Origin: Serratia nevei
GTDB taxonomy: Bacteria > Pseudomonadota > Gammaproteobacteria > Enterobacterales > Enterobacteriaceae
Assembly: GCF_037948395.1 (NCBI RefSeq)
Contig: NZ_CP149940.1
Coordinates: 5,084,001-5,148,000, forward strand
DNA: 64,000 nucleotides
Reading direction: 5' to 3'
Positions within the stretch are counted from its first letter, which is position 1; every line of letters begins with the position of its first letter. The position numbers and the translations under genes were made by a program. The notes under the pieces were generated by a model that worked only from the letters and a program-made list of their open reading frames with translations, was not told the origin of the DNA and made no database searches. Positions 37,730-46,528 of this stretch are shown piece after piece.

Positions 37730-38570
37730 AACAGCGTTGCAGTGCGGCTTCGATCACATGGAGCCGCACCGGCTTTTCATAAGGGCCGAGCACGTCGTAC
37801 TCGCGCATCGCCTGAGCGATTTCCGACTCGCGTCGGTCGGTCCCCAGCTCGCCGGTCAGCACCAGTACCGGCGCATCCGGGTTGTCGGAAGCGCGGATGG
37901 TGGCGATACAGCGATCCGCCGTTTCCTCACCGATCAGCCAGTCCACCACGTAGCCGTCGAACAGACTTTGCTGCAATGCCTGACAGAAGCTGTCGACGTC
38001 GTAAAACGCCACCGCGTTGAAACCGCAGCCGCCGAGATACTTGGCCAGCTCATCGGCCGCCTGATGCGAATCGTCCAATACCGCGATGCTCAGCCGCTCG
38101 TCGTCGCCGAAGCCGGGCCGGATTTCGATCAGATCGACGCCGTAACGCGGGCCTGCCGGCGCCTCATCGGCGCGATAGATATGCCACTGCCCTTCCACGC
38201 GCAGCGCCACAAACTCCGCCGGCCGCCCGGCAGCAAGCTCGTCGCCGATGTGCCCGACGCAAGGTATCGCCACCCCCGCCACGACAAAGATGGCATCGCG
38301 CGCCATGTTTGGCTCGGGCGTCTCGTGTTCGGCGCTCAAATCGGCGATCGCCGCCGGCGTTTCTCCCAGCGCGGCCGCGACGCTGTTGATCTGCTCCAGC
38401 GTCCAAGGGCTTTGCCCTTTCAGTTTGCGGTGCGCATGTGAAAAACTCAGATCCAAGATGCGGCTGAGCTCTCGGGCATGCTGACGTTTTCCAATCCCGT
38501 AATGTAAAAACAGCTCCCTGACCCGATTGGCAATCGACTGTGAATCGAATTTTTGGTGATTGTTATCCAT
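37719..38570 (-). CDS. HTH-receiver response regulator (reversed domain order)
   Basis: 283 residues. The N-terminus (about 12-80) looks like an XRE/BetR-type helix-turn-helix: HARELSRILDLSFSHAHRKLKG then WTLEQINSVAAALGE. A middle domain of unknown function (about 90-155) follows, then a receiver (about 160-280) with Asp166/Asp167, phospho-acceptor Asp210 (YVVDWLIG), Thr239 and Lys266. This is the reverse of the usual receiver-then-DNA-binding order. It lies tail-to-tail with the hybrid kinase, the obvious partner. A 10-bp inverted repeat lies upstream and could be its own operator. Confidence 0.82.
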   Translation of the reverse strand: MDNNHQKFDSQSIANRVRELFLHYGIGKRQHARELSRILDLSFSHAHRKLKGQSPWTLEQINSVAAALGETPAAIADLSAEHETPEPNMARDAIFVVAGVAIPCVGHIGDELAAGRPAEFVALRVEGQWHIYRADEAPAGPRYGVDLIEIRPGFGDDERLSIAVLDDSHQAADELAKYLGGCGFNAVAFYDVDSFCQALQQSLFDGYVVDWLIGEETADRCIATIRASDNPDAPVLVLTGELGTDRRESEIAQAMREYDVLGPYEKPVRLHVIEAALQRCFNL

Positions 38571-38683
38571 TTGTTCCTTCGATTTTTTTTACTGATTTAT
38601 CAGTCGTTTTGATTATTTCTGCTGAAAAAGCCACATCTAAAACTAGCATCTCATGCAATTATGCGTTAAAAACGTTGCTTGAC

Positions 38684-38712
38684 ATACCATGTTGCATCGT
38701 CAAACATGGTAT
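38684..38712. promoter_or_regulatory. 10-bp perfect inverted repeat upstream of HTH-receiver gene
   Basis: Arms ATACCATGTT and AACATGGTAT are separated by 9 nt, giving a dimer-type operator about 115-140 bp upstream of the regulator start. A consensus TTGACA overlaps the left arm (38679-38684) on the + strand. It is a candidate binding site for the neighbouring HTH protein. Confidence 0.5.
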
Positions 38713-38736
38713 CAAAAGAGACATACAGCAATACAC

Positions 38737-38924
38737 TATAAAAAATAACACCAGCACGTTTTTTAATAATAACCATAGTAACACCAGGGAAAATTTGTTC
38801 CGTTGCCGCTACTGAGACGATGAGCACATCGCTCGGACTGCACAAGCAAAACGGGGCTTGAGCCTTTAGCGCTAATCTGTTTTACCCACTTTTGAGCCGG
38901 GATCCGTCAGGGTCCCGGTTTTTT
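38737..38924 (+). ncRNA. Candidate small RNA ending at an orphan + strand terminator
   Basis: A strong + strand terminator (38897-38924) has no + strand gene upstream for over 1 kb. Before it lie two small hairpins, CGATG-AGCA-CATCG (about 38818-38831) and CAAGC-N8-GCTTG (about 38843-38860). TATAAA at 38737-38742 could be a -10 box. This is the look of a small RNA gene, but no -35 is clear and the 5' end shown is only a guess. Confidence 0.3.
38897..38924 (+). terminator. Orphan rho-independent terminator, + strand
   Basis: CCGGGATCC / GGGTCCCGG, a 9-position stem with one mismatch and a GTCA loop, is followed by six T residues. The opposite strand has no T tract after the stem, so it serves + strand transcription only. 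Confidence 0.8.
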
Positions 38925-38974
38925 ATTGCCCCTGGCGCCGCGCCATCATACGGACTCACCCCGCAGCCGCAAAT

Positions 38975-39002
38975 AAAAACGGAGCCGGCATGCCGGCTCC
39001 GT
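38975..39002 (-). terminator. Rho-independent terminator of the first autotransporter
   Basis: ACGGAGCCGGCA / TGCCGGCTCCGT is a perfect 24-bp palindrome preceded on the + strand by AAAAA, which reads as a T run on the minus strand. It lies 25 nt after the autotransporter stop. Confidence 0.85.
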
Positions 39003-39026
39003 TGTCCTTGAGATCGCCGTTGAAGG

Positions 39027-42000
39027 TCAGAAGCGCCAGGTGAAGCCGGCGTTGACGCTGTTGTCCTGGTGGTGCTGCGACAGCAGCCCGCCGTAGCCCA
39101 GCGACAGCGTGGCATTCTCGTTCACCGCCACTTCCGCCCCCGCCTTCAGCACCATCCCGTCGCGCGAGACCGGCACGCTGTCCACCACGAACGGCGCGTT
39201 GCCGCCGTTGAACCGCAGCCCGGTGCCTCGCTCCAGCCCGCCGTACTGGTGTTGCCACCCCAGCTCACTGCGCAGCGCCACCGTCGTGCCCGCGCTCACC
39301 TGCCATTCGGTGTCCGCACGCAGACCCAGCGTCGACACCGTCGCATCCGTGTGCTGTTTATCCCCGCGCAAGGCCGCCGCGCCGCCGCTTTCCGCGATGC
39401 CGTTGTTCTCGAAGTTCACGTACGCCAGGTTCACGAACGGCTCCAGGTTCAGCCACTCACCCTGCACGCTGTAACCCGCTTCCGCGAACAGCTGCTCGGT
39501 GCGCGCGCTGTACTTCGCCGTGTCGCGGTCCGACTGCATCCCGTAGTTCACCGACCGCCTGGTGTCGATGCGGTGCCAGGTGTAGCCCGCCCCGCCGCGC
39601 AGCGCCAGCGCCCCGAACTGCTTGTCGCCGTACGCCGCCAGGTGGTAGTTGTCGCTGTCCGCCTTCGACCCGTACCCGCCGTGCAGCGAGGTGCGGGTGT
39701 AGCCGGTCGCTACCCCCAACCGCCAGTCGTCCGCCGCCGCCGAGTCCAGCCCCACCAGCACCCCGTAGGTCGAGGCCTGATAACCCGTGGCGTTGGCGTC
39801 GCCCGACGCGTGGTCCCACGCCCCCAGCAGCTGCGCCCAGGCACCACCCTCGTCCGCCTTGATGGCCGACGAGCTCGCCAGCCCTTCCGCCTGACGCAGA
39901 CGCCCGTTCAGCGCCTCACGCAGGTAGCGGCTGTCGTTCACCAGCGCCGACGCGATATCCGCATGGATTTGCCCCGACAGCTGACGGAACGCCTGCCGCG
40001 CTTCGCCCGCCGTGCCGCTGCCGAGCAGGCTCTCGTACACCGGATTGCCCGCCGCCAGCGCATCCGCCGCTGCCGCCACCGCCCGCTCGTTCGGCGTCTG
40101 CGCCACGCTGGCGAAGCTCGTGCCGTTGCGCCCGACGCTCAGCGTCACCCCGGTCGGCTGGTAGCTCAGCCCGGTGCCGAGGAACAGGTAGTTCGGCGCC
40201 ACCGCGTCAAACTGCCCGCTCACCCCCTGCTGCGCGCTCAAAATGTTGTACTGCTGGCCCAGCAGGCTGCGCACCTCGCTTTGCGTCAGCAGGTTGGGGC
40301 TGTTCTCCAGCGTCACCGCCACCTCGCCGCCGCCGATCGTCGCCGATCCGCTGCTCTGGATCCGATCGCTCTGGCCGTTCGGCCCCACTTCCACCGCGTA
40401 GCGCGAACCCGGCTCGAAGCTGACGTTGCCCGCCACGTTCAGGGTGCCGATCGAGTTACCCGGCGCCACGGTGCCGCCCTGACGGGCGGTCAGCGAACCG
40501 ACCGTGCCGCTGCCGCCGACGATGCCGCCGTTCTGCACGCTGACGGCCGAGGTGACCGAGCCGTTGACTGCCAGCCGCCCCTGATTGACCAGCGTCGGGC
40601 CGGCATAGGTGTTGGTGCCGGTCAGCTCCAGGATTCCCGCGCCCTCTTTGGTCAGGCCGCCGTGGCCGGAAATGTTGTTGGAGTAGATTTCCCATCCACA
40701 GTGGAAGTCATCACATTTCCTGGCGTGCAACGTACCGGCATCCACCTCGGCGCCCCTCCCCGGAATATTGGCGACAAACTGGGTCGGGCCATAGGCCACG
40801 CCCGTCGGATCCGGGATGCGGAACTCCGCGGGAATATCCTCGACGGTATAGAACATACCCGGGCCGTTGATGGCCTTGCCCAGGTTGATCATCCCCCAGC
40901 CATAGAGCGCATCGATGCCCGGCGCACCCATGTCGGTGGCGGTGGTTTTCAACACGTCGGCAATCTGCGCCGAGGTCATGTACGGGAAGCGCTGCAGCAA
41001 CACCGCCACCGCGCCGGTGACGTGCGGCGTCGCCATCGAGGTGCCGTTTTTATTGCCGTAGTCCGACACCAGGTTGGCCGGATCGGAACCGTTGGCCACG
41101 GTGCTGTAGATTTTGCTGCCCGGCGACGAGACGCAGAAGCTGGCGGTATAGCCGCAGCGGGAAGAGAAGCTGCTGATGGTGTAAGGCACGCTGTTGGTCG
41201 ATGCCGCATCCTGCGCCACGCTGGCAACCGACAACCAGTTCGGTGCGATGTCCGGCACGAAGTAGGCCAGCCCACTGATCACATCCGGTTGGTTGTAGTT
41301 GCCGTCGTTGCCGGCGGCGAACAGCACCAGAATATTTTTGCGCGCCGCGTCGATGGCGCCCTGATAGCCTGCGCCGGCCAGGCTGCCGAGCAGCGGTTTG
41401 ACCTGATCGAATTGTTCCTGCGCATCCTTCAGCTCAAAGTGCAGCGCGTTAGGATCGCGGCCGCCGTCGGACAGAAAGTCGGGAATACTGACGCCCCAGC
41501 TGTTGTTGATCACCCGCGCACCGCTGTTGATCATCGCCTGCCAGCCGGCATTGGTGACGGCGCCGTCCAGGCCGAGAAATTCGCCGTAGGCCGGGCCGTC
41601 GTTGTCGTTATCGACGCTGATCACCTGCGAATCGAAGGCCACGCCGTGCATGCCGACGCCATCGCGGTTGGCGGCGCTGATGCCCGCGACGTGCACCCCG
41701 TGATTGCTCAGCATGCCCTGTGAGCCGCTGTAGAAGTGGAAGGTGCCGTCGAAGTAAAAGCGGTCGCCGGCGTTAATGCCCGGCCGGTGCGGATCGGTGT
41801 AGGCGCGATAGCCTTCGGTGACCACGTTGATCAGTTTGCCGTCGCCGGCGAACTCGGGATGGCGGTTGACCGGGGTATCGAAAATGCCCACCTTCTGCCC
41901 TTTGCCGGTATAACCGGCGGCGTAGGCCTCATCGGCATGGATCGCCCCCAGCCCCCAGTTGGCGTTGAATTCGGCGCTGCGCCAGCTGGCCGGATCGCCG

Positions 42001-42131
42001 GCTTGGCCGTTCACCTCGTGCGGTGCCGCCTGCGCATACCCCGCCAGCGCCATGCAGCAGACCAGCGCGTTCAGCCGCCACGGCGAGCGACGAACGTTTC
42101 CTTTGCTATCAAAACCCATTGTTGTTGTCAT
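39027..42131 (-). CDS. Subtilisin-like serine protease autotransporter, copy 1 (Ssp homologue)
   Basis: 1034 residues. An extended N-terminal signal ends near GYAQAA (residue ~36). The S8 protease domain has Asp85 ([14 protein letters not shown]), His144 (NHGVHVAG) and Ser365 ([12 protein letters not shown]). A passenger-associated repeat region follows (about 490-590, [19 protein letters not shown], then [14 protein letters not shown]). The C-terminal ~275 residues form an autotransporter beta-barrel ending NAGFTWRF, with a terminal Phe as needed for outer-membrane insertion. S. marcescens is known to carry Ssp and homologues of this build. Its 3' half is almost identical to copy 2. The ribosome site AAGGA suits either ATG 42131 or ATG 42119. 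Confidence 0.93.
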   Translation of the reverse strand: MTTTMGFDSKGNVRRSPWRLNALVCCMALAGYAQAAPHEVNGQAGDPASWRSAEFNANWGLGAIHADEAYAAGYTGKGQKVGIFDTPVNRHPEFAGDGKLINVVTEGYRAYTDPHRPGINAGDRFYFDGTFHFYSGSQGMLSNHGVHVAGISAANRDGVGMHGVAFDSQVISVDNDNDGPAYGEFLGLDGAVTNAGWQAMINSGARVINNSWGVSIPDFLSDGGRDPNALHFELKDAQEQFDQVKPLLGSLAGAGYQGAIDAARKNILVLFAAGNDGNYNQPDVISGLAYFVPDIAPNWLSVASVAQDAASTNSVPYTISSFSSRCGYTASFCVSSPGSKIYSTVANGSDPANLVSDYGNKNGTSMATPHVTGAVAVLLQRFPYMTSAQIADVLKTTATDMGAPGIDALYGWGMINLGKAINGPGMFYTVEDIPAEFRIPDPTGVAYGPTQFVANIPGRGAEVDAGTLHARKCDDFHCGWEIYSNNISGHGGLTKEGAGILELTGTNTYAGPTLVNQGRLAVNGSVTSAVSVQNGGIVGGSGTVGSLTARQGGTVAPGNSIGTLNVAGNVSFEPGSRYAVEVGPNGQSDRIQSSGSATIGGGEVAVTLENSPNLLTQSEVRSLLGQQYNILSAQQGVSGQFDAVAPNYLFLGTGLSYQPTGVTLSVGRNGTSFASVAQTPNERAVAAAADALAAGNPVYESLLGSGTAGEARQAFRQLSGQIHADIASALVNDSRYLREALNGRLRQAEGLASSSAIKADEGGAWAQLLGAWDHASGDANATGYQASTYGVLVGLDSAAADDWRLGVATGYTRTSLHGGYGSKADSDNYHLAAYGDKQFGALALRGGAGYTWHRIDTRRSVNYGMQSDRDTAKYSARTEQLFAEAGYSVQGEWLNLEPFVNLAYVNFENNGIAESGGAAALRGDKQHTDATVSTLGLRADTEWQVSAGTTVALRSELGWQHQYGGLERGTGLRFNGGNAPFVVDSVPVSRDGMVLKAGAEVAVNENATLSLGYGGLLSQHHQDNSVNAGFTWRF
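39030..40614 (-). repeat. Long direct repeat, copy in autotransporter 1
   Basis: 1585 bp covering the linker and beta-barrel coding part, matching 42252-43836 without gaps. By eye there are roughly ten single-base differences. The match begins just before the stop codon (TGA here, TAA in the other copy) and ends sharply within the codons for NTYAGPT. Confidence 0.9.
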
Positions 42132-42197
42132 TTCCTTACCTTTTGCTTGTTATTGGCCGACGCCCCAGGTGCGCCGGGTTCTCATTAGCAGGATGTG

Positions 42198-42224
42198 AAA
42201 AAGGAACCGCCCGCAGACGGTTCC
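42198..42224 (-). terminator. Rho-independent terminator of the second autotransporter
   Basis: GGAACCG / CGGTTCC stem with an 8-nt loop. AAAAA on the + strand at 42198-42202 becomes a T tract on the minus strand, 25 nt after the stop. It separates the two tandem genes, so copy 1 probably has its own promoter in the ~65 nt that remain. Confidence 0.75.
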
Positions 42225-42248
42225 CTACAAGGATTAAGTCGATGTTGC

Positions 42249-45200
42249 TTAGAAGCGCCAGGTGAAGCCGGCGTTGACGCTGTTGTCCTGGTGGTGCTGC
42301 GACAGCAGCCCGCCGTAGCCCAGCGACAGCGTGGCGTTCTCGTTCACCGCCACTTCCGCCCCCGCCTTCAGCACCATCCCGTCGCGCGAGACCGGCACGC
42401 TGTCCACCACGAACGGCGCGTTGCCGCCGTTGAACCGCAGCCCGGTGCCTCGCTCCAGCCCGCCGTACTGGTGTTGCCACCCCAGCTCGCTGCGCAGCGC
42501 CACCGTCGTGCCCGCGCTCACCTGCCATTCGGTGTCCGCACGCAGACCCAGCGTCGACACCGTCGCATCCGTGTGCTGTTTATCCCCGCGCAAGGCCGCC
42601 GCGCCGCCGCTTTCCGCGATGCCGTTGTTCTCGAAGTTCACGTACGCCAGGTTCACGAACGGCTCCAGGTTCAGCCACTCACCCTGCACGCTGTAACCCG
42701 CTTCCGCGAACAGCTGCTCGGTGCGCGCGCTGTACTTCGCCGTGTCGCGGTCCGACTGCATTCCGTAGTTCACCGACCGCTTGGTATCGATGCGGTGCCA
42801 GGTGTAGCCCGCCCCGCCGCGCAGCGCCAGCGCCCCGAACTGCTTGTCGCCGTACGCCGCCAGGTGGTAGTTGTCGCTGTCCGCCTTCGACCCGTACCCG
42901 CCGTGCAGCGAGGTGCGGGTGTAGCCGGTCGCTACCCCCAACCGCCAGTCGTCCGCCGCCGCCGAGTCCAGCCCCACCAGCACCCCGTAGGTCGAGGCCT
43001 GATAACCCGTGGCGTTGGCGTCGCCCGACGCGTGGTCCCACGCCCCCAGCAGCTGCGCCCAGGCACCACCCTCGTCCGCCTTGATGGCCGACGAGCTCGC
43101 CAGCCCTTCCGCCTGACGCAGACGCCCGTTCAGCGCCTCACGCAGGTAGCGGCTGTCGTTCACCAGCGCCGACGCGATATCCGCATGGATTTGCCCCGAC
43201 AGCTGACGGAACGCCTGCCGCGCTTCGCCCGCCGTGCCGCTGCCGAGCAGGCTCTCGTACACCGGATTGCCCGCCGCCAGCGCATCCGCCGCTGCCGCCA
43301 CCGCCCGCTCGTTCGGCGTCTGCGCCACGCTGGCGAAGCTCGTGCCGTTGCGCCCGACGCTCAGCGTCACCCCGGTCGGCTGGTAGCTCAGCCCGGTGCC
43401 GAGGAACAGGTAGTTCGGCGCCACCGCGTCAAACTGCCCGCTCACCCCCTGCTGCGCGCTCAAAATGTTGTACTGCTGGCCCAGCAGGCTGCGCACCTCG
43501 CTTTGCGTCAGCAGGTTGGGGCTGTTCTCCAGCGTCACCGCCACCTCGCCGCCGCCGATCGTCGCCGATCCGCTGCTCTGGATCCGATCGCTCTGGCCGT
43601 TCGGCCCCACTTCCACCGCGTAGCGCGAACCCGGCTCGAAGCTGACGTTACCCGCCACGTTCAGGGTGCCGATCGAGTTACCCGGCGCCACGGTGCCGCC
43701 GCGGCGGGCGGTCAGCGAACCGACCGTGCCGCTGCCGCCGACGATGCCGCCGTTCTGTACGCTGACGGCCGAGGTGACCGAGCCGTTGACTGCCAGCCGC
43801 CCCTGATTGACCAGCGTCGGGCCGGCATAGGTGTTGTTACCCGTCAGCACCAGCGTGCCGATGCCCTGCTTGGTCAGGCCGCCGTGGCCGGAGATGTCGT
43901 TGCTCCAGAAGTCCAGGCCGCAAAGATCGCTGCTGCAGACACGCTCGGTCGGTTTACCCTTGTCCAGCACCGCACCGACGCCCGGCAGATCCACCACGAA
44001 CTGGGTCGGGCCGTAAGCCACGCCAGTCGGATCCGGGATGCGGAACTCCGCAGGAATATCTTCGACGGTCACCAACATGCCCGGGCCGTTGATGGCCTTG
44101 CCCAGGTTGATCATCCCCCAGCCGTAGAGCGCGTCGATGCCCGGCGCGCCCATGTCGGTGGCGGTGGTTTTCAGCACGTCTGCCACCTGTGCGCCATTCA
44201 AATACGGGAAACGCTCCATCAGCACCGCAACGCTGCCGGCCACGTGCGGCGCCGCCATTGAGGTACCGCTGTATTTGGCGTAGCCGGTCGTCAGATTCTC
44301 CACGCTGGTGCCTTCAATCACCGAGCTGTACACCCGGGTACCCGGTGCCGAGACGCACAAACTGGCGGTATAGCCGCAGCGGGAAGAGAAGGTGCTGATG
44401 CTGTAATCGCCGGTATTGGTGGGATCTTGCAGGCTGGCGACCGACAGCCAGTTCGGCGCGATATCCGGCACGAAATACGCCAGGCCGGCCATGGTGTCCG
44501 GGTTGTTCAGGTTGTAATCGTTACCGGCGGCGAAGATGGTGACCACGCCGCTGCGCGCCGCGTCGATCGCGCCCTGATAGGCGCCGCCGGGCTTGGTGCC
44601 CAGGATAACCTTGATCTGATCGAACTGCTTTTGCGCATCGTCGACCGTGAAATGAGGATAAGCGGGATCTTTGCCTCCCTTGGCGAATTTATCGGTAATG
44701 CCGATGCCCCAGCTGTTGTTGATGATGCGCGCGCCGCTGGCCACCAGCGCATCCCAACCGGCCTGGTACACCGCGCCGTCGTTGCCGAGGATGATGCCGT
44801 CCTCCGGGCCGGGATCGCCGTTTTCTGCGCTGATGATCTGCGCGTTGAACGCCACGCCGTGCATGGCGCCGCCGTCGCGGCTGCCGGCGGCGATGCCGCC
44901 CACGTGGGTGCCGTGCGAACCGAGCGTGCCATCGGAATCCACGCTCGGCGTGCCGTCATAGCGGAAAGCGTCGCCTTTTTTCACCGGAATATAGGGGTCG
45001 GTGTATTCGCGGATGCCTTCGGTAACCAAATTGATCACCTTATTCTCACCGGCAAATTCGGGATGTTTGGCGTAAACCGGCTGATCGAAAATGCCGAGTT
45101 TGATGCCTTTGCCGGTATAACCGGCGGCGTAGGCCTGGTCGGCGTGGATCGCCCCCAGCCCCCATTCCGCGTTGAACTCACTGCTGCGCCAGCTGGCCGG

Positions 45201-45359
45201 ATCGCCCGCTTTGCCGTTCTCTATATAGGTGGCCGCCTGCGCCCCGCCGATCGCCGTCAGGCAGATCAGCATCGCGCTCCATTGTGCGCGATGAACTCCG
45301 ATTTCAGGCCAGCCGAAGGCCGCCCGAGCGGATTTGACTCCTCTAAGTTTCTTCTCCAT
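42249..45359 (-). CDS. Subtilisin-like serine protease autotransporter, copy 2 (Ssp homologue)
   Basis: 1036 residues with the same layout as copy 1. A signal sequence with a long charged n-region ends GGAQAATY (about residue 43). Catalytic Asp92 (LGIFDQPVYAKHPEF), His149 (GSHGTHVGG) and Ser367 (SGTSMAAPHVAG) are intact. The protease domain clearly differs from copy 1 (for example IPVKKGDAFRYDGTP against [15 protein letters not shown]). The region from NTYAGPT to the terminal Phe is nearly identical. The two proteases may thus differ in specificity while sharing an export machine. Expression probably starts in the AT-rich region upstream. Confidence 0.93.
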   Translation of the reverse strand: MEKKLRGVKSARAAFGWPEIGVHRAQWSAMLICLTAIGGAQAATYIENGKAGDPASWRSSEFNAEWGLGAIHADQAYAAGYTGKGIKLGIFDQPVYAKHPEFAGENKVINLVTEGIREYTDPYIPVKKGDAFRYDGTPSVDSDGTLGSHGTHVGGIAAGSRDGGAMHGVAFNAQIISAENGDPGPEDGIILGNDGAVYQAGWDALVASGARIINNSWGIGITDKFAKGGKDPAYPHFTVDDAQKQFDQIKVILGTKPGGAYQGAIDAARSGVVTIFAAGNDYNLNNPDTMAGLAYFVPDIAPNWLSVASLQDPTNTGDYSISTFSSRCGYTASLCVSAPGTRVYSSVIEGTSVENLTTGYAKYSGTSMAAPHVAGSVAVLMERFPYLNGAQVADVLKTTATDMGAPGIDALYGWGMINLGKAINGPGMLVTVEDIPAEFRIPDPTGVAYGPTQFVVDLPGVGAVLDKGKPTERVCSSDLCGLDFWSNDISGHGGLTKQGIGTLVLTGNNTYAGPTLVNQGRLAVNGSVTSAVSVQNGGIVGGSGTVGSLTARRGGTVAPGNSIGTLNVAGNVSFEPGSRYAVEVGPNGQSDRIQSSGSATIGGGEVAVTLENSPNLLTQSEVRSLLGQQYNILSAQQGVSGQFDAVAPNYLFLGTGLSYQPTGVTLSVGRNGTSFASVAQTPNERAVAAAADALAAGNPVYESLLGSGTAGEARQAFRQLSGQIHADIASALVNDSRYLREALNGRLRQAEGLASSSAIKADEGGAWAQLLGAWDHASGDANATGYQASTYGVLVGLDSAAADDWRLGVATGYTRTSLHGGYGSKADSDNYHLAAYGDKQFGALALRGGAGYTWHRIDTKRSVNYGMQSDRDTAKYSARTEQLFAEAGYSVQGEWLNLEPFVNLAYVNFENNGIAESGGAAALRGDKQHTDATVSTLGLRADTEWQVSAGTTVALRSELGWQHQYGGLERGTGLRFNGGNAPFVVDSVPVSRDGMVLKAGAEVAVNENATLSLGYGGLLSQHHQDNSVNAGFTWRF
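42252..43836 (-). repeat. Long direct repeat, copy in autotransporter 2
   Basis: The partner of 39030-40614, equal in length. Coordinates are offset by exactly 3222 bp along the whole repeat, so no insertion or deletion separates the copies. Confidence 0.9.
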
Positions 45360-45415
45360 CCCAGATACCGTCCGTTGTTGTTTGCAAATGTTTTATAAGA
45401 TTTTTTGTGTAACAG

Positions 45416-45430
45416 TTTGGTAACACCAAA
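45416..45430. promoter_or_regulatory. Perfect palindrome upstream of autotransporter 2
   Basis: TTTGGT-AAC-ACCAAA, 57-71 bp before the autotransporter start and just upstream of a possible -10. This is a likely regulator-binding site; the protein is unknown. Confidence 0.4.
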
Positions 45431-45639
45431 TAAATAAAGCACAACAATCTCAAGTGCGCTTAATGTGTCATCCGGCAGTCAGGAGGGAGGAGAGAAAGTT
45501 TCAGGGGTGAATCAGGCGAAGGAGGATAAGAAATGGCAATGACATCTCCCAACGCCGAAGTCGCGGCATGAGGTGAGAGAAACAATATTATGATTATGAT
45601 AAATAAGAATATAATTCAGTAAATAACAAAGAGGCAGAA

Positions 45640-45679
45640 CGCCTGAAAAGTGATTAACAGGCGTCTTTTATCACTTTTA
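45640..45679. repeat. Two overlapping, mutually exclusive inverted repeats
   Basis: ACGCCTG / CAGGCGT (about 45640-45665) and AAAAGTGAT / ATCACTTTT (45647-45679) interleave, so an RNA could form either stem or a pseudoknot. On the minus strand this lies about 75-110 nt after the TetR stop and may act as its terminator. Confidence 0.4.
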
Positions 45680-45750
45680 ATTATAAATTTTGCCAATATT
45701 CACTCAGTGAATTATGCTGGATTTTCACTCAGCCATCGGCAAAAATTGGA

Positions 45751-46404
45751 TTATCCTGCTGATGTTTTTTTGCTGTTCATCGCGTCTTCTTCCGCCTGAC
45801 GAAGGATGGCTTTGGCCATCCATTGCGTGACGTCCTGAATATTATCCAGCTCCAGGCCCCAGATATCTTTCAACACCAGAAATACTTCCGAGCCGTAAAT
45901 CAGCGAGAAAGCATGAATCACTCTCTGCAGAGAGTCCGACGGCAGTTTGCCCTGCAACGGCTCTACCGCCAGCGCCAGCAGACGCTTGCGGTTGCCGCGC
46001 ACGAATTTTTCGCCCGGCGTCGCGTTCGCCCACTGCTGTAAAGAGAGCTGCAACGCCGCGCGCAACGCCCCCTCATGCCGCTCCATCTGAGGATAGGCGA
46101 AGCTCAGCAATTGCTGAATACGCTTCAAAGCATCATCGTCTTGCGGGCGCCATTCCAGAATTGGACCCAGGCTTTCCGCCACCACGGCGCTAATCAGCGC
46201 ACTTTGGGTCGGAAAGTAACGGTAGGCCGTCGCACGCGATACCTGTGCATGCGCCGCCAGTTCGGTGATCGAAGGAAACGCGCCTTCGTCATACAGCGCC
46301 ATCGCGCTGGCCAGCAACAAACGGTAGGTTTTTGCCCGGGCGGAGGTCAGAGAAGGATCGAGAGGGACGGGAAAAGTATCTATCGGCACATAAACCTCAT
46401 GCAT
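45751..46404 (-). CDS. TetR-family transcription regulator
   Basis: About 217 residues. The HTH is SITELAAHAQVSRATAYRYFPTQSALI (about residues 45-72), the family's most conserved part. The remainder is an all-helical ligand-binding and dimer domain. A leading ~25-residue segment (VYVPIDTFPVPLDPS) precedes the HTH helices. Starts are ambiguous: GTG 46410, ATG 46404, or GTG 46389 with GAGG 5 nt upstream. It is divergent from the Tm-1-like gene, and two copies of one palindrome lie between them, so it probably represses both. The ligand is unknown. Confidence 0.87.
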   Translation of the reverse strand: MHEVYVPIDTFPVPLDPSLTSARAKTYRLLLASAMALYDEGAFPSITELAAHAQVSRATAYRYFPTQSALISAVVAESLGPILEWRPQDDDALKRIQQLLSFAYPQMERHEGALRAALQLSLQQWANATPGEKFVRGNRKRLLALAVEPLQGKLPSDSLQRVIHAFSLIYGSEVFLVLKDIWGLELDNIQDVTQWMAKAILRQAEEDAMNSKKTSAG

Positions 46405-46483
46405 CTGCACACGCTAGCACAACCGGGGACGATGCCTCTGTTGGCCGGTTGCCGGTAAAGCGCCGGCCACGTTGAAAAGCTCA

Positions 46484-46507
46484 AAAATGAGACAGAAGTC
46501 CCATTTT
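46484..46507. promoter_or_regulatory. TetR operator 1
   Basis: AAAATGAGAC-N4-GTCCCATTTT, a 10+4+10 inverted repeat with one mismatch. It shares the arm AATGA(G/T)AC with operator 2; their centres are 43 bp apart, about four helical turns. Confidence 0.65.
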
Positions 46508-46528
46508 GCATCGCCTAACCCTTGCAAA

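Larger units (their letters stand above)
38571..39026. other. Intergenic region between HTH-receiver gene and first autotransporter
   Basis: 456 bases, AT-rich on the left. It holds an inverted repeat (38684-38712), a + strand terminator (38897-38924) and the minus-strand terminator of the autotransporter (38975-39002). A 91-codon + strand frame starting at 38540 inside the regulator gene has no ribosome site or familiar composition, and I do not accept it as a gene. Confidence 0.5.
45360..45750. other. AT-rich intergenic region between autotransporter 2 and TetR gene
   Basis: 391 bases, markedly more AT-rich than the coding sequence around it. It must hold the autotransporter promoter; TTATAAAA on the minus strand (about 45394-45401) could be its -10. 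It also contains the 15-bp palindrome at 45416-45430 and two overlapping inverted repeats at 45640-45679. No coding frame is supported. Confidence 0.55.

Noticed and set aside
38540..38815. 91-codon plus-strand frame in the intergenic region after the HTH-receiver gene
   Set aside because: It starts inside the regulator gene, has no Shine-Dalgarno sequence, and its composition only reflects AT-rich DNA. The region is better explained by regulatory sites and perhaps an RNA.
39069..41723. 884-codon plus-strand frame opposite autotransporter 1, repeated opposite copy 2 (42195-44261)
   Set aside because: Mirrors the duplicated autotransporter sequence; repetition comes from the gene duplication, not from selection on the antisense frame.
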